A program made the position numbers and the translations under genes. Source: Micromonospora kangleipakensis (GTDB lineage: Bacteria > Actinomycetota > Actinomycetes > Mycobacteriales > Micromonosporaceae). Taken from it: DNA of 64,000 nt. The notes under the pieces are model-generated. The model worked only from the letters and a program-made list of their open reading frames with translations, did no database searches and was not told the DNA's origin. Every line of letters begins with the position of its first letter. Positions within the stretch are counted from its first letter, which is position 1. The stretch is from NCBI RefSeq assembly GCF_004217615.1, contig NZ_SHLD01000001.1:2108001-2172000 (forward strand), written 5' to 3'. Below are positions 15,518 to 23,070 of this stretch, in pieces.

Positions 15518-16589
15518 ACGCCCAGGGCTCAGCGCCCGACTGAAACTCACCCTCAGCTACGCCGGGTTCCTCGCCGTCGCCGGCGCCCTCCTGCTCGCCG
15601 TGGTGTGGGGGTTCCTGCTGCGCTACGTACCCGACACCTCCCAGGGCCTTCTCGGGATCTCGCCCAACCGCTACCTTCTTGTGCACACCTTCGCCCCCGC
15701 CGCGGCCGTAGCGATGGTCTTCCTGCTCATGTTCGGGCTCGTCGGGGGATGGATCCTCGCCGGCCGGATGCTCGCACCACTCACACAGATCACGGATGCG
15801 GCACGGATGGCCGGGAGGGGGTCGCTGTCCCACCGGATCCGTATGAAGGGCCGCCAGGACGAATTCCGTGAGCTCTCCGACGCGTTCGACTCGATGCTCG
15901 AACAACTCGAGTCCCACGTCGCCGAGCAGCAGAGGTTCGCCGCGAACGCCTCCCACGAACTGCGCACCCCGCTGGCGATCTCGCGGACGCTCCTCGACGT
16001 CGCCCGCCAGGACCCCACGCGGGACCGGGACGAACTCATCGAACGCCTGCACACCGTCAATCAGCGGGCGATCGATCTCACCGAGGCCCTCCTGCTGCTC
16101 AGCCGCGGCGACCGCGGAAACTTCACTTGCGAGAGCGTCGACCTCTCCCTCATCGCCGAAGAAGCCGCCGAAACGCTGCTTCCCCTCGCCGAACAGCGCC
16201 GGATCACGCTGGACGTCACCGGCGGGGCGGCCCGGACCAGCGGCTCCGCCGAGCTCCTGTTGCGGATGGTGACGAACCTTGTCCAGAACGCCATCGTCCA
16301 CAACCTCCCCGCCGACGGCACCGTAACGGTCCACACCGAGGCGCACGGCGACACAAGCGTGCTGCGGCTCGGGAACACGGGTCGCCGGCTCCCACCGGAA
16401 CTGGTACCGACCCTCACCGAACCCTTCCAGCGCGGAACGGAACGCGTACGCACCGACGAACACCCCGGCGTCGGCCTCGGCCTGGCCATCGTGCACAGCA
16501 TCGTCCGCGCCCACGACGGGACCCTCGACCTCGTCCCCAGCCCCAACGGCGGTCTTTTCGTCACGGTCCGGCTGCCCAGCACGCCCTAG
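15510..16589 (+). CDS. Sensor histidine kinase
   Basis: A 359-residue membrane kinase paired with the preceding regulator. Two helices (about 15-37 and 62-84) frame a very short extracytoplasmic loop of about 25 residues, so it may sense signals in or at the membrane, as VanS- and CutS-like kinases do. A HAMP segment follows (85-140), then the H-box ASHELRTPLA (H149), N-box NLVQNAIVH, and G-box GVGLGLAIV. All catalytic boxes are intact. The coding sequence begins inside the stop of the regulator gene. The signal is unknown. Confidence 0.93.
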   Translation: MHRRPGLSARLKLTLSYAGFLAVAGALLLAVVWGFLLRYVPDTSQGLLGISPNRYLLVHTFAPAAAVAMVFLLMFGLVGGWILAGRMLAPLTQITDAARMAGRGSLSHRIRMKGRQDEFRELSDAFDSMLEQLESHVAEQQRFAANASHELRTPLAISRTLLDVARQDPTRDRDELIERLHTVNQRAIDLTEALLLLSRGDRGNFTCESVDLSLIAEEAAETLLPLAEQRRITLDVTGGAARTSGSAELLLRMVTNLVQNAIVHNLPADGTVTVHTEAHGDTSVLRLGNTGRRLPPELVPTLTEPFQRGTERVRTDEHPGVGLGLAIVHSIVRAHDGTLDLVPSPNGGLFVTVRLPSTP

Positions 16590-16599
16590 GCATCGTCCC

Positions 16600-16849
16600 C
16601 GATCGGGCTGCCAGCGGATCTGCCAGCGGGCGTCCGGCTCGCGCAGACAGGCGGCCCAGAATCGGGAGCCGGGCAGGGCGGCCCAGCCTGCCGGCGCGTA
16701 GCGGGACAGGACCCGGCGTCGAGGGCGGCCGGGGCGCCGAGCGCTGCCGCCATCCACCGGGCGGGGATCTGGTTGCGCTGTGCCAGGCGCAACAACCACC
16801 CGTCGACCGCTTCACCGTCATGGATGCCGACCGACATCCACGGCGACAT
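16600..16849 (-). pseudogene. Frameshifted remnant of a TniQ-like protein
   Basis: The minus strand first reads VGIHDGEAVDGWLLRLAQRN and IPARWMAAALGAP. After one frame change it reads RYAPAGWAALPGSRFWAAC, then REPDARWQIRW. Together these look like the N-terminus of TniQ family proteins ('GESVxxWLxRLA' followed by 'LPGSRFCPxCLxExxGRWxLxW'). The first zinc-ligand cysteine is replaced by tryptophan and the frame is broken. TniQ proteins assist target selection in Tn7/Tn5053-type transposons; many actinomycetes carry stray copies. This fills most of the 316-bp gap between the kinase and the NlpC gene. Homology is from pattern memory. Confidence 0.55.
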
Positions 16850-16905
16850 GACCTTGAGAAAGCGTCATCGAGGTTGAGAACCTACAGCGGCTCGGGACCG
16901 GACGG

Positions 16906-18015
16906 TCACCCGGGGCGGCGAGCACCGCTGTAAGACATATTCGCCAGCTGGGCCATTCGGACCACGTCCCCGGTATGCGGGGCGTGGACGATCAGTCCAT
17001 TGCCGACGTAGATACCCATGTGATGGTGATCGGAATAGAAGAAGACGAGGTCACCCGTGCGAAGGTTTGCTCTGCTCACCGCCACACCCGCGGTCCATTG
17101 AGAGCCTGTGTAATGGTCCAGCTGCACCCCGGCGGAAGCCCACGCGTACTGGGTCAGGCCGGAGCAGTCGAACGAGTCCGGACCGTTGGCCGCCCACACG
17201 TACGGCTTGCCGATCTGCTTGCACGCGGTCTTCGCCGCGACGCCGCCGCTTCCCGTGATGGGGACGGCGGGACACTGCCCACCGATGAACAGCGAACTGG
17301 TCGACGTGATGGGCGAGGTGCTGCTCGCGGTGGCGGCTGTCTGCGCGGCGGCTGCGGCTCTGGCCGCCGCGGCGTCCGCGGCCGCCTTGGCCGCTGCGGC
17401 CGCCTCCGTGGCGGCGATCTGTCGGTGTAGCGCATCCAGCCGCTTGATCTCGGCGTCGATGGCCTTCTTGCGAGCCGCCAACTGGGCCTGCTGGCGCTGC
17501 TGTATCGCGATCAGCGCGTCAACCTTCTCCTTGTCGGCGTCGTAGCTCGCCTGCTGGGCCGACAGCCGGGTGATCTGTCGCTGCTCCGAATCTGCCACCC
17601 GATTCACGAGCGCGAGCTGATCTCCCAACGCTGCCGGCGACGAGCCGCGGGACAGCAGGGCGTTGAATGTGGAAAGCGACCTTTCCTGCTTGTAGTACCC
17701 CGCCAGAATCTCCTGGACCCGGGTCCTGCTGGCCTCCACCGACTTGCCGAGTGGCTCGATCCTCCGGCTCAGTTCGGCCGATCTCCGCTGGTTCGCGGCC
17801 AGGTCCGACCGGACCTTGTTGTATTGCTCGATGACGGGTTCGAGCTTTTGCCACGCCGCGTCGATCTGCTGCTGTACATCGGCGGCGGACGGTGCCGCAT
17901 GGGCGGGGGCCGCCGGCCCGACGGCCACCATGGCCGCCGCCGCGGCCGCGGCCGCGGCCGCGAGGATTCTGGTGAGCAGACGCGATCCGGCAGGCCGGGT
18001 GCGCACGGGTGACAA
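16906..18015 (-). CDS. Secreted NlpC/P60 peptidoglycan hydrolase
   Basis: A 369-residue precursor. An alanine-rich signal peptide ends at PAHA|AP. A long coiled coil (about residues 45-250 of the precursor) follows, then an Ala/Ser/Thr linker and a C-terminal NlpC/P60 domain with catalytic C284 (DSFDCSGLTQYAW) and the His region HHHMGIYVGNG. Such enzymes cut stem peptides of peptidoglycan (D-Glu-m-Dap bonds) during division or growth, like RipA. TTG 18015 is chosen because AAGGAG lies nine bases upstream and because the frame further upstream runs through a conserved riboswitch. GTG 18006 is an alternative. Expression is probably controlled by c-di-AMP. Confidence 0.88.
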   Translation of the reverse strand: MSPVRTRPAGSRLLTRILAAAAAAAAAAMVAVGPAAPAHAAPSAADVQQQIDAAWQKLEPVIEQYNKVRSDLAANQRRSAELSRRIEPLGKSVEASRTRVQEILAGYYKQERSLSTFNALLSRGSSPAALGDQLALVNRVADSEQRQITRLSAQQASYDADKEKVDALIAIQQRQQAQLAARKKAIDAEIKRLDALHRQIAATEAAAAAKAAADAAAARAAAAAQTAATASSTSPITSTSSLFIGGQCPAVPITGSGGVAAKTACKQIGKPYVWAANGPDSFDCSGLTQYAWASAGVQLDHYTGSQWTAGVAVSRANLRTGDLVFFYSDHHHMGIYVGNGLIVHAPHTGDVVRMAQLANMSYSGARRPG

Positions 18016-18065
18016 CGGCCTCGGCTCCTTCCACTCGAGGCCGACGCACCGCACGGTGCACCGAC

Positions 18066-18215
18066 CTCGACCGCCTACCGGGTTAGCTGACGGGTTCGGG
18101 CGTGGAAGGCGCCCTACCGCTGATGCGGATTCACCCCGAAACCTGCGGTGGTTCCCCGGCTCGCCTGGCGACGCCAGTGACGTCCAGCGACTCGGCGGTG
18201 GCCGTCCCGGGGCAC
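18066..18215 (-). promoter_or_regulatory. c-di-AMP (ydaO-type) riboswitch
   Basis: The leader of the NlpC/P60 gene holds conserved ydaO blocks in order on the minus strand: GCCGGGGAACCACC (around 18147-18160), GGGGTGAATC (18128-18137), GTAGGG, and CCGAACCCGTCAGC followed by TAACCCGGTAGGCGG (18071-18099). These are hallmarks of the c-di-AMP-binding RNA that precedes resuscitation and cell-wall hydrolase genes in actinobacteria. Usually c-di-AMP turns such genes off. Exact ends are approximate. Confidence 0.85.
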
Positions 18216-18253
18216 TCCAGGTGGAGACCGACATCCGGAACGGACGCTGACCA

Positions 18254-18283
18254 ACATTAGTGAGGACGGCCAGAAGAAATCAA
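18254..18283 (-). promoter_or_regulatory. Candidate promoter for riboswitch and NlpC transcript
   Basis: On the minus strand TTGATT (18278-18283) and TAATGT (18254-18259) are separated by 18 bases, about 40 bases before the first riboswitch block. The region is AT-rich for this genome. A second TTGACA at 18311-18316 lacks a good -10 box. Confidence 0.45.
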
Positions 18284-18518
18284 CGAGCCGGTGACGCCAA
18301 TTCGCTGCGCTGTCAAGCGGGCACATTGGGTGCCGGAATTATGCGTACGTAAGGTTCCGCTAATCGGATTCTTAATCTCCCCTAATCTTGACCTTCAACC
18401 TGCGCGCTATTTTTCTTCGGCAACCCTCAGGTGACGCTTAACCGTTTTCCCAACGTCATGGCGGCTCCAGCCGACGTTGCGACAGCCCGGGCCGCCTCTG
18501 CCGGTAGGGTCGGCCGTC

Positions 18519-20045
18519 ATGCGGATGGTCTACACCTCAGCACCGGACCACGTGTTCATTCCCGCCCGCCAGCGGCTGCTGCGACGCTTCGGCCGTTGGG
18601 CGCGGCGGCACCACCAGCCGGTCGACGAGTTCGTCCTCGAGTCGCTGCTCGACTACCGCTGGGCCGACGGTGACGGCCTGCTCGGGCGGTGGCAGCCCGA
18701 GGACCTGGAAGAGGCGCTGCTCGACTGGTTTCCCCGCCAGGTGACGCTGTCGCCGGAGCAGTGGGCCGCCGTCACTCCGACCGTACGCGTGTTCGTCGAC
18801 TTCCTCTTCGACCAGGACCTCGCCGACCGACGCTGCGCCGACCGGCACCTGCTGCACGTCGCCCTGGACAAGCTCGCCGCGCCGTTCGCCGACGCGATGG
18901 CGGACCAGAGCCGGTACGGGCTGGCGAAGTTCTGGGCCACCCGGATGCTCCACGAGGGGGTCGACCCGACCGATCAGGTGGCCGCCGAGCGGTTCATCGC
19001 CGACCTGCACGCCGGCCGGATCGCCGTCGACGAGAACCTGCTGCACCAGGTGATGGCCAACCATCTGCTCGGCGAGGATCCCGACCGGCACCCGCCAATG
19101 CCGCTGGTGGCCGTGCCCGACGACGACACCCTGCGCGGACTGGCCGCCGAGTCCCTCGTCGTACTCCGGCTGCAGGAACTCGTGCGGTGGCTCGGTGACG
19201 GGCGGACCCTCACCACCACCGGTCGCCTGCGGCTGGCCGACGCGCGGGAACTCGTCGCGCTGCTGGAAACCGGCGACGTCATTGACCCCGTGATCGGCGA
19301 CCGGGTCTTCAAGACCCGCACCAGCGACGAGCTGTACGGGCTCACCGTGCTCGTCGCCTGGGCCCGGGCGGCCCGCGTCGTACGGATGGTGAAGGGGCGG
19401 CTGGTGCCGGTCAAGAGCGCGGCGAAGGTGCTGGCAGACCCGCTCGCCCTGGCCCGGCGGGCCTTCAGCGGACTGTTCGAGCTCGGCGAGGCGGTCTGCG
19501 GCGCCGGGTGGGCCGAGTCGGTGCTGCGGTGGCGGTTCGACGATGCGGTGTTCGCCGTGCCCATGGCGCTGCTCATCGCACCCGACCCGGTCGAAACCGA
19601 CGAGCTGCGGCAGCTCGCGTACCAGGCGGCATGCGACGGCCTGGGATTCGGCCCGGGCAGCGACGAGCAGGAGCGGGGCTGGCGCCAGCTGGCCGACAAC
19701 GACACGGACCGCCTGCTCGACCAGCTGGCCGGGCTCGGCGCGATCGAGCGGGACGGCACTGTTGCCTCACTGACGCCCTTGGGTGTCGGGCTGTTCGCCG
19801 GGCACCTGCGTGAGCTGGGCGTGACCCTGCCGACCATCGACGAGCTGCTGGACGAGACCGCGGAGGTGGTGGTCGCCACCGCCACCGGGAGCCCGCCGGA
19901 GACCGCCGCCGCCCTCATGCACGACTGGTGCGCACGCAACCCCGCCGGCTCGATCCAGTTGCGCGCACTGGCCGAGCGCACCGACGACCCCGAGCATCGC
20001 CGGCTCGCCCTGGCGGCGACAGCGCCGTTGAACCGCCTTACCTGA
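18519..20045 (+). CDS. Hypothetical protein, paralogue of the window's first gene
   Basis: A 508-residue soluble, helix-rich protein with even charge distribution and no signal peptide or membrane segment. It contains repeated Asp/Glu/Trp-rich helices (PVDEFVLESLLDYRW, then LLDWFPRQVTLSPEQW) and a C-terminal block DELLDETAEVVVATATGSP. The pattern resembles plasmid pRiA4b Orf3-associated or SEC-C-associated actinobacterial proteins, but I cannot assign a family. The ATG at 18519 is the first start that does not read through AT-rich leader sequence; no strong ribosome site is seen. Its C-terminus is duplicated at 2-181. It overlaps the tail-to-tail NmrA-like gene by eight bases at the stops. 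Confidence 0.75.
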   Translation: MRMVYTSAPDHVFIPARQRLLRRFGRWARRHHQPVDEFVLESLLDYRWADGDGLLGRWQPEDLEEALLDWFPRQVTLSPEQWAAVTPTVRVFVDFLFDQDLADRRCADRHLLHVALDKLAAPFADAMADQSRYGLAKFWATRMLHEGVDPTDQVAAERFIADLHAGRIAVDENLLHQVMANHLLGEDPDRHPPMPLVAVPDDDTLRGLAAESLVVLRLQELVRWLGDGRTLTTTGRLRLADARELVALLETGDVIDPVIGDRVFKTRTSDELYGLTVLVAWARAARVVRMVKGRLVPVKSAAKVLADPLALARRAFSGLFELGEAVCGAGWAESVLRWRFDDAVFAVPMALLIAPDPVETDELRQLAYQAACDGLGFGPGSDEQERGWRQLADNDTDRLLDQLAGLGAIERDGTVASLTPLGVGLFAGHLRELGVTLPTIDELLDETAEVVVATATGSPPETAAALMHDWCARNPAGSIQLRALAERTDDPEHRRLALAATAPLNRLT

Positions 20046-20823
20046 CCCGGTCGGTGAGGAACTCCTCCCAGGTCCGGCGGCCCACGGCCTGCTCCGGCGC
20101 CAGGTTCGCCCCGTCCCGGAACGCCCGGGCCGCCTTACCCGGCACCGGCAACGGCACGACGATCCCGCGCCGCCGAGCAGCGCGCAGGTAACCGTGGAAC
20201 AGGTCCGCCGCGGCGTACACCCTCGGCCCGGCCATGTCCGGCACCCGGCCGGCCGGCGTGGCGAGCGCTAGCTCGACGAGCCGGGCCGCCACCTCGTCGG
20301 CCTCGATGGGCTGGGCCCGGAAGCCGGCGGGCACGGGCACGACCGGTGACCTGGCCAGCACCTGCGCGACCTTCAGGATCAGGTCGTGGAACTGGGTCGA
20401 CCGCAGCGTCGTCCATGGCAGACCCGAGTCGGTCACCACCCGTTCGGTCACTCGCTTGGATTCGTAGTAGCCGAACATGGTGCGGTCGAGCGGGCTGCTG
20501 ATCGGGATCCGGTCGACTCCGACGATGGAGATGTACACCAGGTGCGGCCTACCCGCCCGCGACGCCGCCCGGACGAGATGCCGAGCGGCGTCGGGGTCGC
20601 CCCGGTAGCTGCTGGCGCAGTGCACGATCGTCTCGGCACCCGCCACGGCCCGTTCGACGCCCTGGCCGCTGGCCAGATCGCCGGTGACGAACTCGACTCC
20701 GCCCTCGGCCGGTCGGCCGCGCCGGGTCAGGACGCGTACGTCGCGGCCGGCGTCGCGCAGACGTGACACGACGTGGCGGCCGAGTGTCCCCGTCCCGCCC
20801 GTGACCAGGATGGGCGGCGTCAT
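20038..20823 (-). CDS. NmrA-like NAD(P)-binding protein
   Basis: A 261-residue Rossmann-fold protein of the atypical SDR/NmrA group. The dinucleotide-binding loop VTGGTGTLGRHV lies near the N-terminus, RVLTRRGRP follows as the cofactor 2' recognition segment, and YYESKRVTERVV and PWTTLRSTQFHD are typical later motifs. No SDR catalytic tetrad is intact, so it may be a redox sensor or an isomerase/reductase of unknown substrate. ATG 20823 is preferred over GTG 20841, which lacks a better ribosome site. It is separated by 21 bp from the downstream end of the GYD-domain gene and may share its transcript. Confidence 0.85.
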   Translation of the reverse strand: MTPPILVTGGTGTLGRHVVSRLRDAGRDVRVLTRRGRPAEGGVEFVTGDLASGQGVERAVAGAETIVHCASSYRGDPDAARHLVRAASRAGRPHLVYISIVGVDRIPISSPLDRTMFGYYESKRVTERVVTDSGLPWTTLRSTQFHDLILKVAQVLARSPVVPVPAGFRAQPIEADEVAARLVELALATPAGRVPDMAGPRVYAAADLFHGYLRAARRRGIVVPLPVPGKAARAFRDGANLAPEQAVGRRTWEEFLTDRVR

Positions 20824-20844
20824 CGCTCGCTCACCGGACACAGG

Positions 20845-21165
20845 TCATCTACCCGGCGGCTGGTAGGCCTCTTTCACCCGGACCGCCTCGTCGACTTCCT
20901 CGGCTGTGAGCACCGGTGTGATCCGCGAGTCCACACCGCCCGCCGCCCGGATGGCGATGGCCAGTGCGGCCGCGGCCTTGTGGTCCGGCATTTCACACAA
21001 CACATAGGTGTCGTTCTTACCGAATGAGAAGTACATCGACTCCAGCCGGCCGCCGCTAGCCTCGATCATGTTTCGGACGACCTCGACGCGCTTGGTACCA
21101 CCGTCAGTGATCAGCCCCTTGATCCCGTCGATGGTGTAGGTCGACTGCAACAGAAATTTGGGCAC
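20845..21165 (-). CDS. GYD domain protein
   Basis: A 106-residue protein fitting the GYD domain: FLLQSTYTIDGIKGL at the start, then RVEVVRNMIEASGGRLESMY, FSFGKNDTYVLCEMPD and AAALAIAIRAAGGV. This small alpha/beta ferredoxin-like family has no established function. The GTG at 21165 is taken because GGGAG lies 11 bases upstream and because homologues start close to this point; the frame is open to 21210. It is the first gene of a probable two-gene unit with the NmrA-like gene. Confidence 0.85.
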   Translation of the reverse strand: MPKFLLQSTYTIDGIKGLITDGGTKRVEVVRNMIEASGGRLESMYFSFGKNDTYVLCEMPDHKAAAALAIAIRAAGGVDSRITPVLTAEEVDEAVRVKEAYQPPGR

Positions 21166-21250
21166 CTCGGCATCAACTCCCAGATGTGGTGGCAGCCGCT
21201 CGACGGCCACCAGCGCCTGCTCGGTTCAACCCGCGTGGATCAGGTCGCGC

Positions 21251-21472
21251 TCAGCGCGTCCCTTGGCGTTGGATCCGCTCGCGGCCCTCGACCTTCGCCC
21301 GGCCCTGGTCGCGTTCTGTGCCCGATGTCCCGGTCGCGGCCCGCAGGTGCCGGCGGTCTGGCGAGTGTTCGACCTCGGAGCCCTGCCGGCCCCGTCTCCC
21401 GCTGCCCGGATTCCGCCCCGCACGTGCCGACTCGCCGCCGGGGTCGTGCTTGTTTGGCTTGTGGCTACCCAT
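21251..21472 (-). CDS. Possible small basic protein
   Basis: A 73-residue ORF starting MGSHKPNKHDPGGESARAG and continuing very hydrophilic, with many Arg, Gly and Glu. Composition differs from the usual shadow frames, and the N-terminus resembles small uncharacterised actinobacterial proteins. There is no convincing ribosome site, so the call is tentative. Apart from this the 368 bp between 21166 and 21533 show no gene. Confidence 0.35.
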   Translation of the reverse strand: MGSHKPNKHDPGGESARAGRNPGSGRRGRQGSEVEHSPDRRHLRAATGTSGTERDQGRAKVEGRERIQRQGTR

Positions 21473-21533
21473 GCACCGCGCGTACCCGCTACGTCGGGCG
21501 CTAGTCATCCCGCGACGACCACGGCCGCACCGG

Positions 21534-22124
21534 TCAGCCGGCGAGTGCCGGCTCCCGGGCGTACGTCAGCAGCAGCGCGCCGGTGCTGGTTGGCTCGTTG
21601 CTCGTCAGGCGGAACGACGCGAGCCGCCCACCCTCCGGCCAGATGCGCTTGCCGCCGCCCAGCAGCACCGGGTCGAGCATCAGCCGCAGCTCGTCCACCA
21701 GGTCGTGCACCAGCAGGGACGTGGCCAGCCGGGCGCTGCCGATCACGTGCAGCTCACCGTCGCCGGACTCCTTGAGCGCGCGAACCGCGGGCACGTCGGA
21801 CAGCACCGAGGTGGGCGCCCAGGTGGGGGACGACAGCGTCGACGACACGACGTACTTCGGCTTGCTGTTCAGCGGGTCCGCGACCACCTTCTCCGGCCCG
21901 GTGACGTGCGGCCAGTGCGCGGCGAACCGCTCGTAGGTCAACCGTCCGAAAAGGAACCCAGCGGCCTGGTTCAGGTTGTCCACCACCCACTGTCGGGAGG
22001 TGTCGTCGAACCAGCGCAGGTGCCAGCCGCCGTGCGCGAAGCCGCCGCTGGGGTCCTCGTCGGGCGCGCCGGGCGCCTGCACCACCCCGTCCAGGCTCAT
22101 CCACTCGACCACCACGACCTTCAC
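21534..22124 (-). CDS. Dihydrofolate reductase family protein (RibD C-terminal type)
   Basis: A 196-residue protein of the DHFR/RibD-C superfamily: VVVVEWMSLDGVVQAPGA at the N-terminus, FLFGRLTYERFAAHWP, KYVVSSTLSSPTW, and GELHVIGSARLATSLL for cofactor binding, ending with DELRLMLDPVLLGGGKRIWP. Members reduce pteridine or other heterocycle-like substrates with NADPH; the substrate here is unknown. The GTG start overlaps the stop of the SRPBCC gene (GTGA), so it is translationally coupled as the third gene of the ArsR-SRPBCC-DHFR operon. Confidence 0.9.
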   Translation of the reverse strand: MKVVVVEWMSLDGVVQAPGAPDEDPSGGFAHGGWHLRWFDDTSRQWVVDNLNQAAGFLFGRLTYERFAAHWPHVTGPEKVVADPLNSKPKYVVSSTLSSPTWAPTSVLSDVPAVRALKESGDGELHVIGSARLATSLLVHDLVDELRLMLDPVLLGGGKRIWPEGGRLASFRLTSNEPTSTGALLLTYAREPALAG

Positions 22125-22576
22125 GCCGCCACCTCCGCGAGCTTCTCCAGCACCGACGTCCAGCCGGCCGCGACGCCGTCGGCCACCTGCGGCATCGCCG
22201 CCGCCAGGTCGTCCAACCTTTCGTGTACGAGGGTGAGCGCCGTCCCGCCCTCCGGTTTCCCGGCGAGGGTGACGGTCAGCAGCGAGTCGAAGGTCGGGCC
22301 GGCGGCGCGTTGCGGACCGACGAAGCCCCAGCGCCAGACGATGCGCCGGTCCTGCTCCAGCTCGACCAGCTCGCAGTCGAAGCCGCCGACGTCGGCGCCG
22401 GCGTCGGTGTGCCAGATCCGGTACCGGCCGCCGATCCGGGGCTCGACCTCGGCGCGGGTCACCTCCAGGCCGCCGGGGGCGAGCCAGCGGCGCAGCAGGT
22501 CGGGGTCGAGCCAGGCCCGGTATACCTTCTCGGGTGGGGCGGGCAGGTCGCGGTGCAGCCGTACGGCGGTGGTCAT
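22121..22576 (-). CDS. SRPBCC (AHSA1-like) domain protein
   Basis: A 151-residue START/Bet v1-like protein: VRLHRDLPAPPEKVYRAWLD at the N-terminus, then RIGGRYRIWHTDAG, and LTLVHERLDDLAAAMPQVAD leading into GWTSVLEKLAE. These are classic features of the activator of Hsp90 ATPase-like subfamily (PF08327), which binds hydrophobic ligands in a helix-grip cavity. Such genes commonly pair with an ArsR regulator, as here. Its ATG overlaps the ArsR stop (ATGA) and its stop overlaps the next start. Ligand unknown. Confidence 0.92.
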   Translation of the reverse strand: MTTAVRLHRDLPAPPEKVYRAWLDPDLLRRWLAPGGLEVTRAEVEPRIGGRYRIWHTDAGADVGGFDCELVELEQDRRIVWRWGFVGPQRAAGPTFDSLLTVTLAGKPEGGTALTLVHERLDDLAAAMPQVADGVAAGWTSVLEKLAEVAA

Positions 22577-22911
22577 CGGTCGGTCCCTTCGTCGTCGGTG
22601 AGGAGCGCCTCCAGGGCGTCGAGGCGGTCGGTCCAGTGGCGCCGGTAGAAGTCCAGCCAGGCGGAGGCGGTGGCGAGCGGGGCCGGTTCCAGCGCGCAGA
22701 CGTGCCGGCGGCCGGTGATGGTGCGCCGCACCAGGCCGGCGCGTTCCAGCACCTGCAGGTGCTTGGAGGCCGCCGCCAGAGACATGTCCAGGGGCTCGGC
22801 CAGCTCGCCAACGGTCAGCTCCCGCTCGGCGAGCCGGCGCAGCATGGTGCGCCGCGCCCCGTGCGCGAGGGCGTGGAACACCGCGTCCATCCCCACCGGA
22901 TCCTCAACCAT
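22573..22911 (-). CDS. ArsR-family repressor
   Basis: A 112-residue winged-helix regulator: VFHALAHGARRTMLRRLAE, LTVGELAEPLDMSLAAASKH (recognition helix), then LQVLERAGLVRRTITGRRHV. It belongs to the ArsR subgroup associated with SRPBCC proteins and has no metal-binding cysteines, so its inducer is probably not a metal. It heads a three-gene, fully coupled operon. A perfect 7-base dyad overlaps its own start codon (22904-22919), suggesting autorepression by blocking translation initiation or promoter clearance. Confidence 0.92.
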   Translation of the reverse strand: MVEDPVGMDAVFHALAHGARRTMLRRLAERELTVGELAEPLDMSLAAASKHLQVLERAGLVRRTITGRRHVCALEPAPLATASAWLDFYRRHWTDRLDALEALLTDDEGTDR

Positions 22912-22919
22912 GTGGTTGA
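22904..22919 (-). promoter_or_regulatory. Probable ArsR operator over the start codon
   Basis: TCAACCA-TG-TGGTTGA is a perfect 7-base inverted repeat (arms 22904-22910 and 22913-22919). It includes the ATG of the ArsR gene. Its form (TCAACCA..TGGTTGA) matches what is usual for ArsR dimers of the SRPBCC-linked group. Confidence 0.6.
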
Positions 22920-23015
22920 CGATAGCTGGCGCCGGGCCGTTCGTAAACCGATCAGTTGAATTTTCTCGGTCTCGCCGGGCCGCCGGCCGGGACTCGTCGG
23001 GCGGCGGATACGAGG

Positions 23016-23053
23016 AAGCCCCCGACGGCGCCGTGCCAGCGGGTCGAGGGCTT
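23016..23053 (-). terminator. Candidate terminator after the SUKH gene
   Basis: AAGCCCCCGAC and GTCGAGGGCTT can pair with one mismatch around a 16-base loop, 18 bases past the stop of the SUKH-3 gene on the minus strand. There is no T tract. Confidence 0.4.
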
Positions 23054-23070
23054 TCGTGGAGCGCGGCGGC

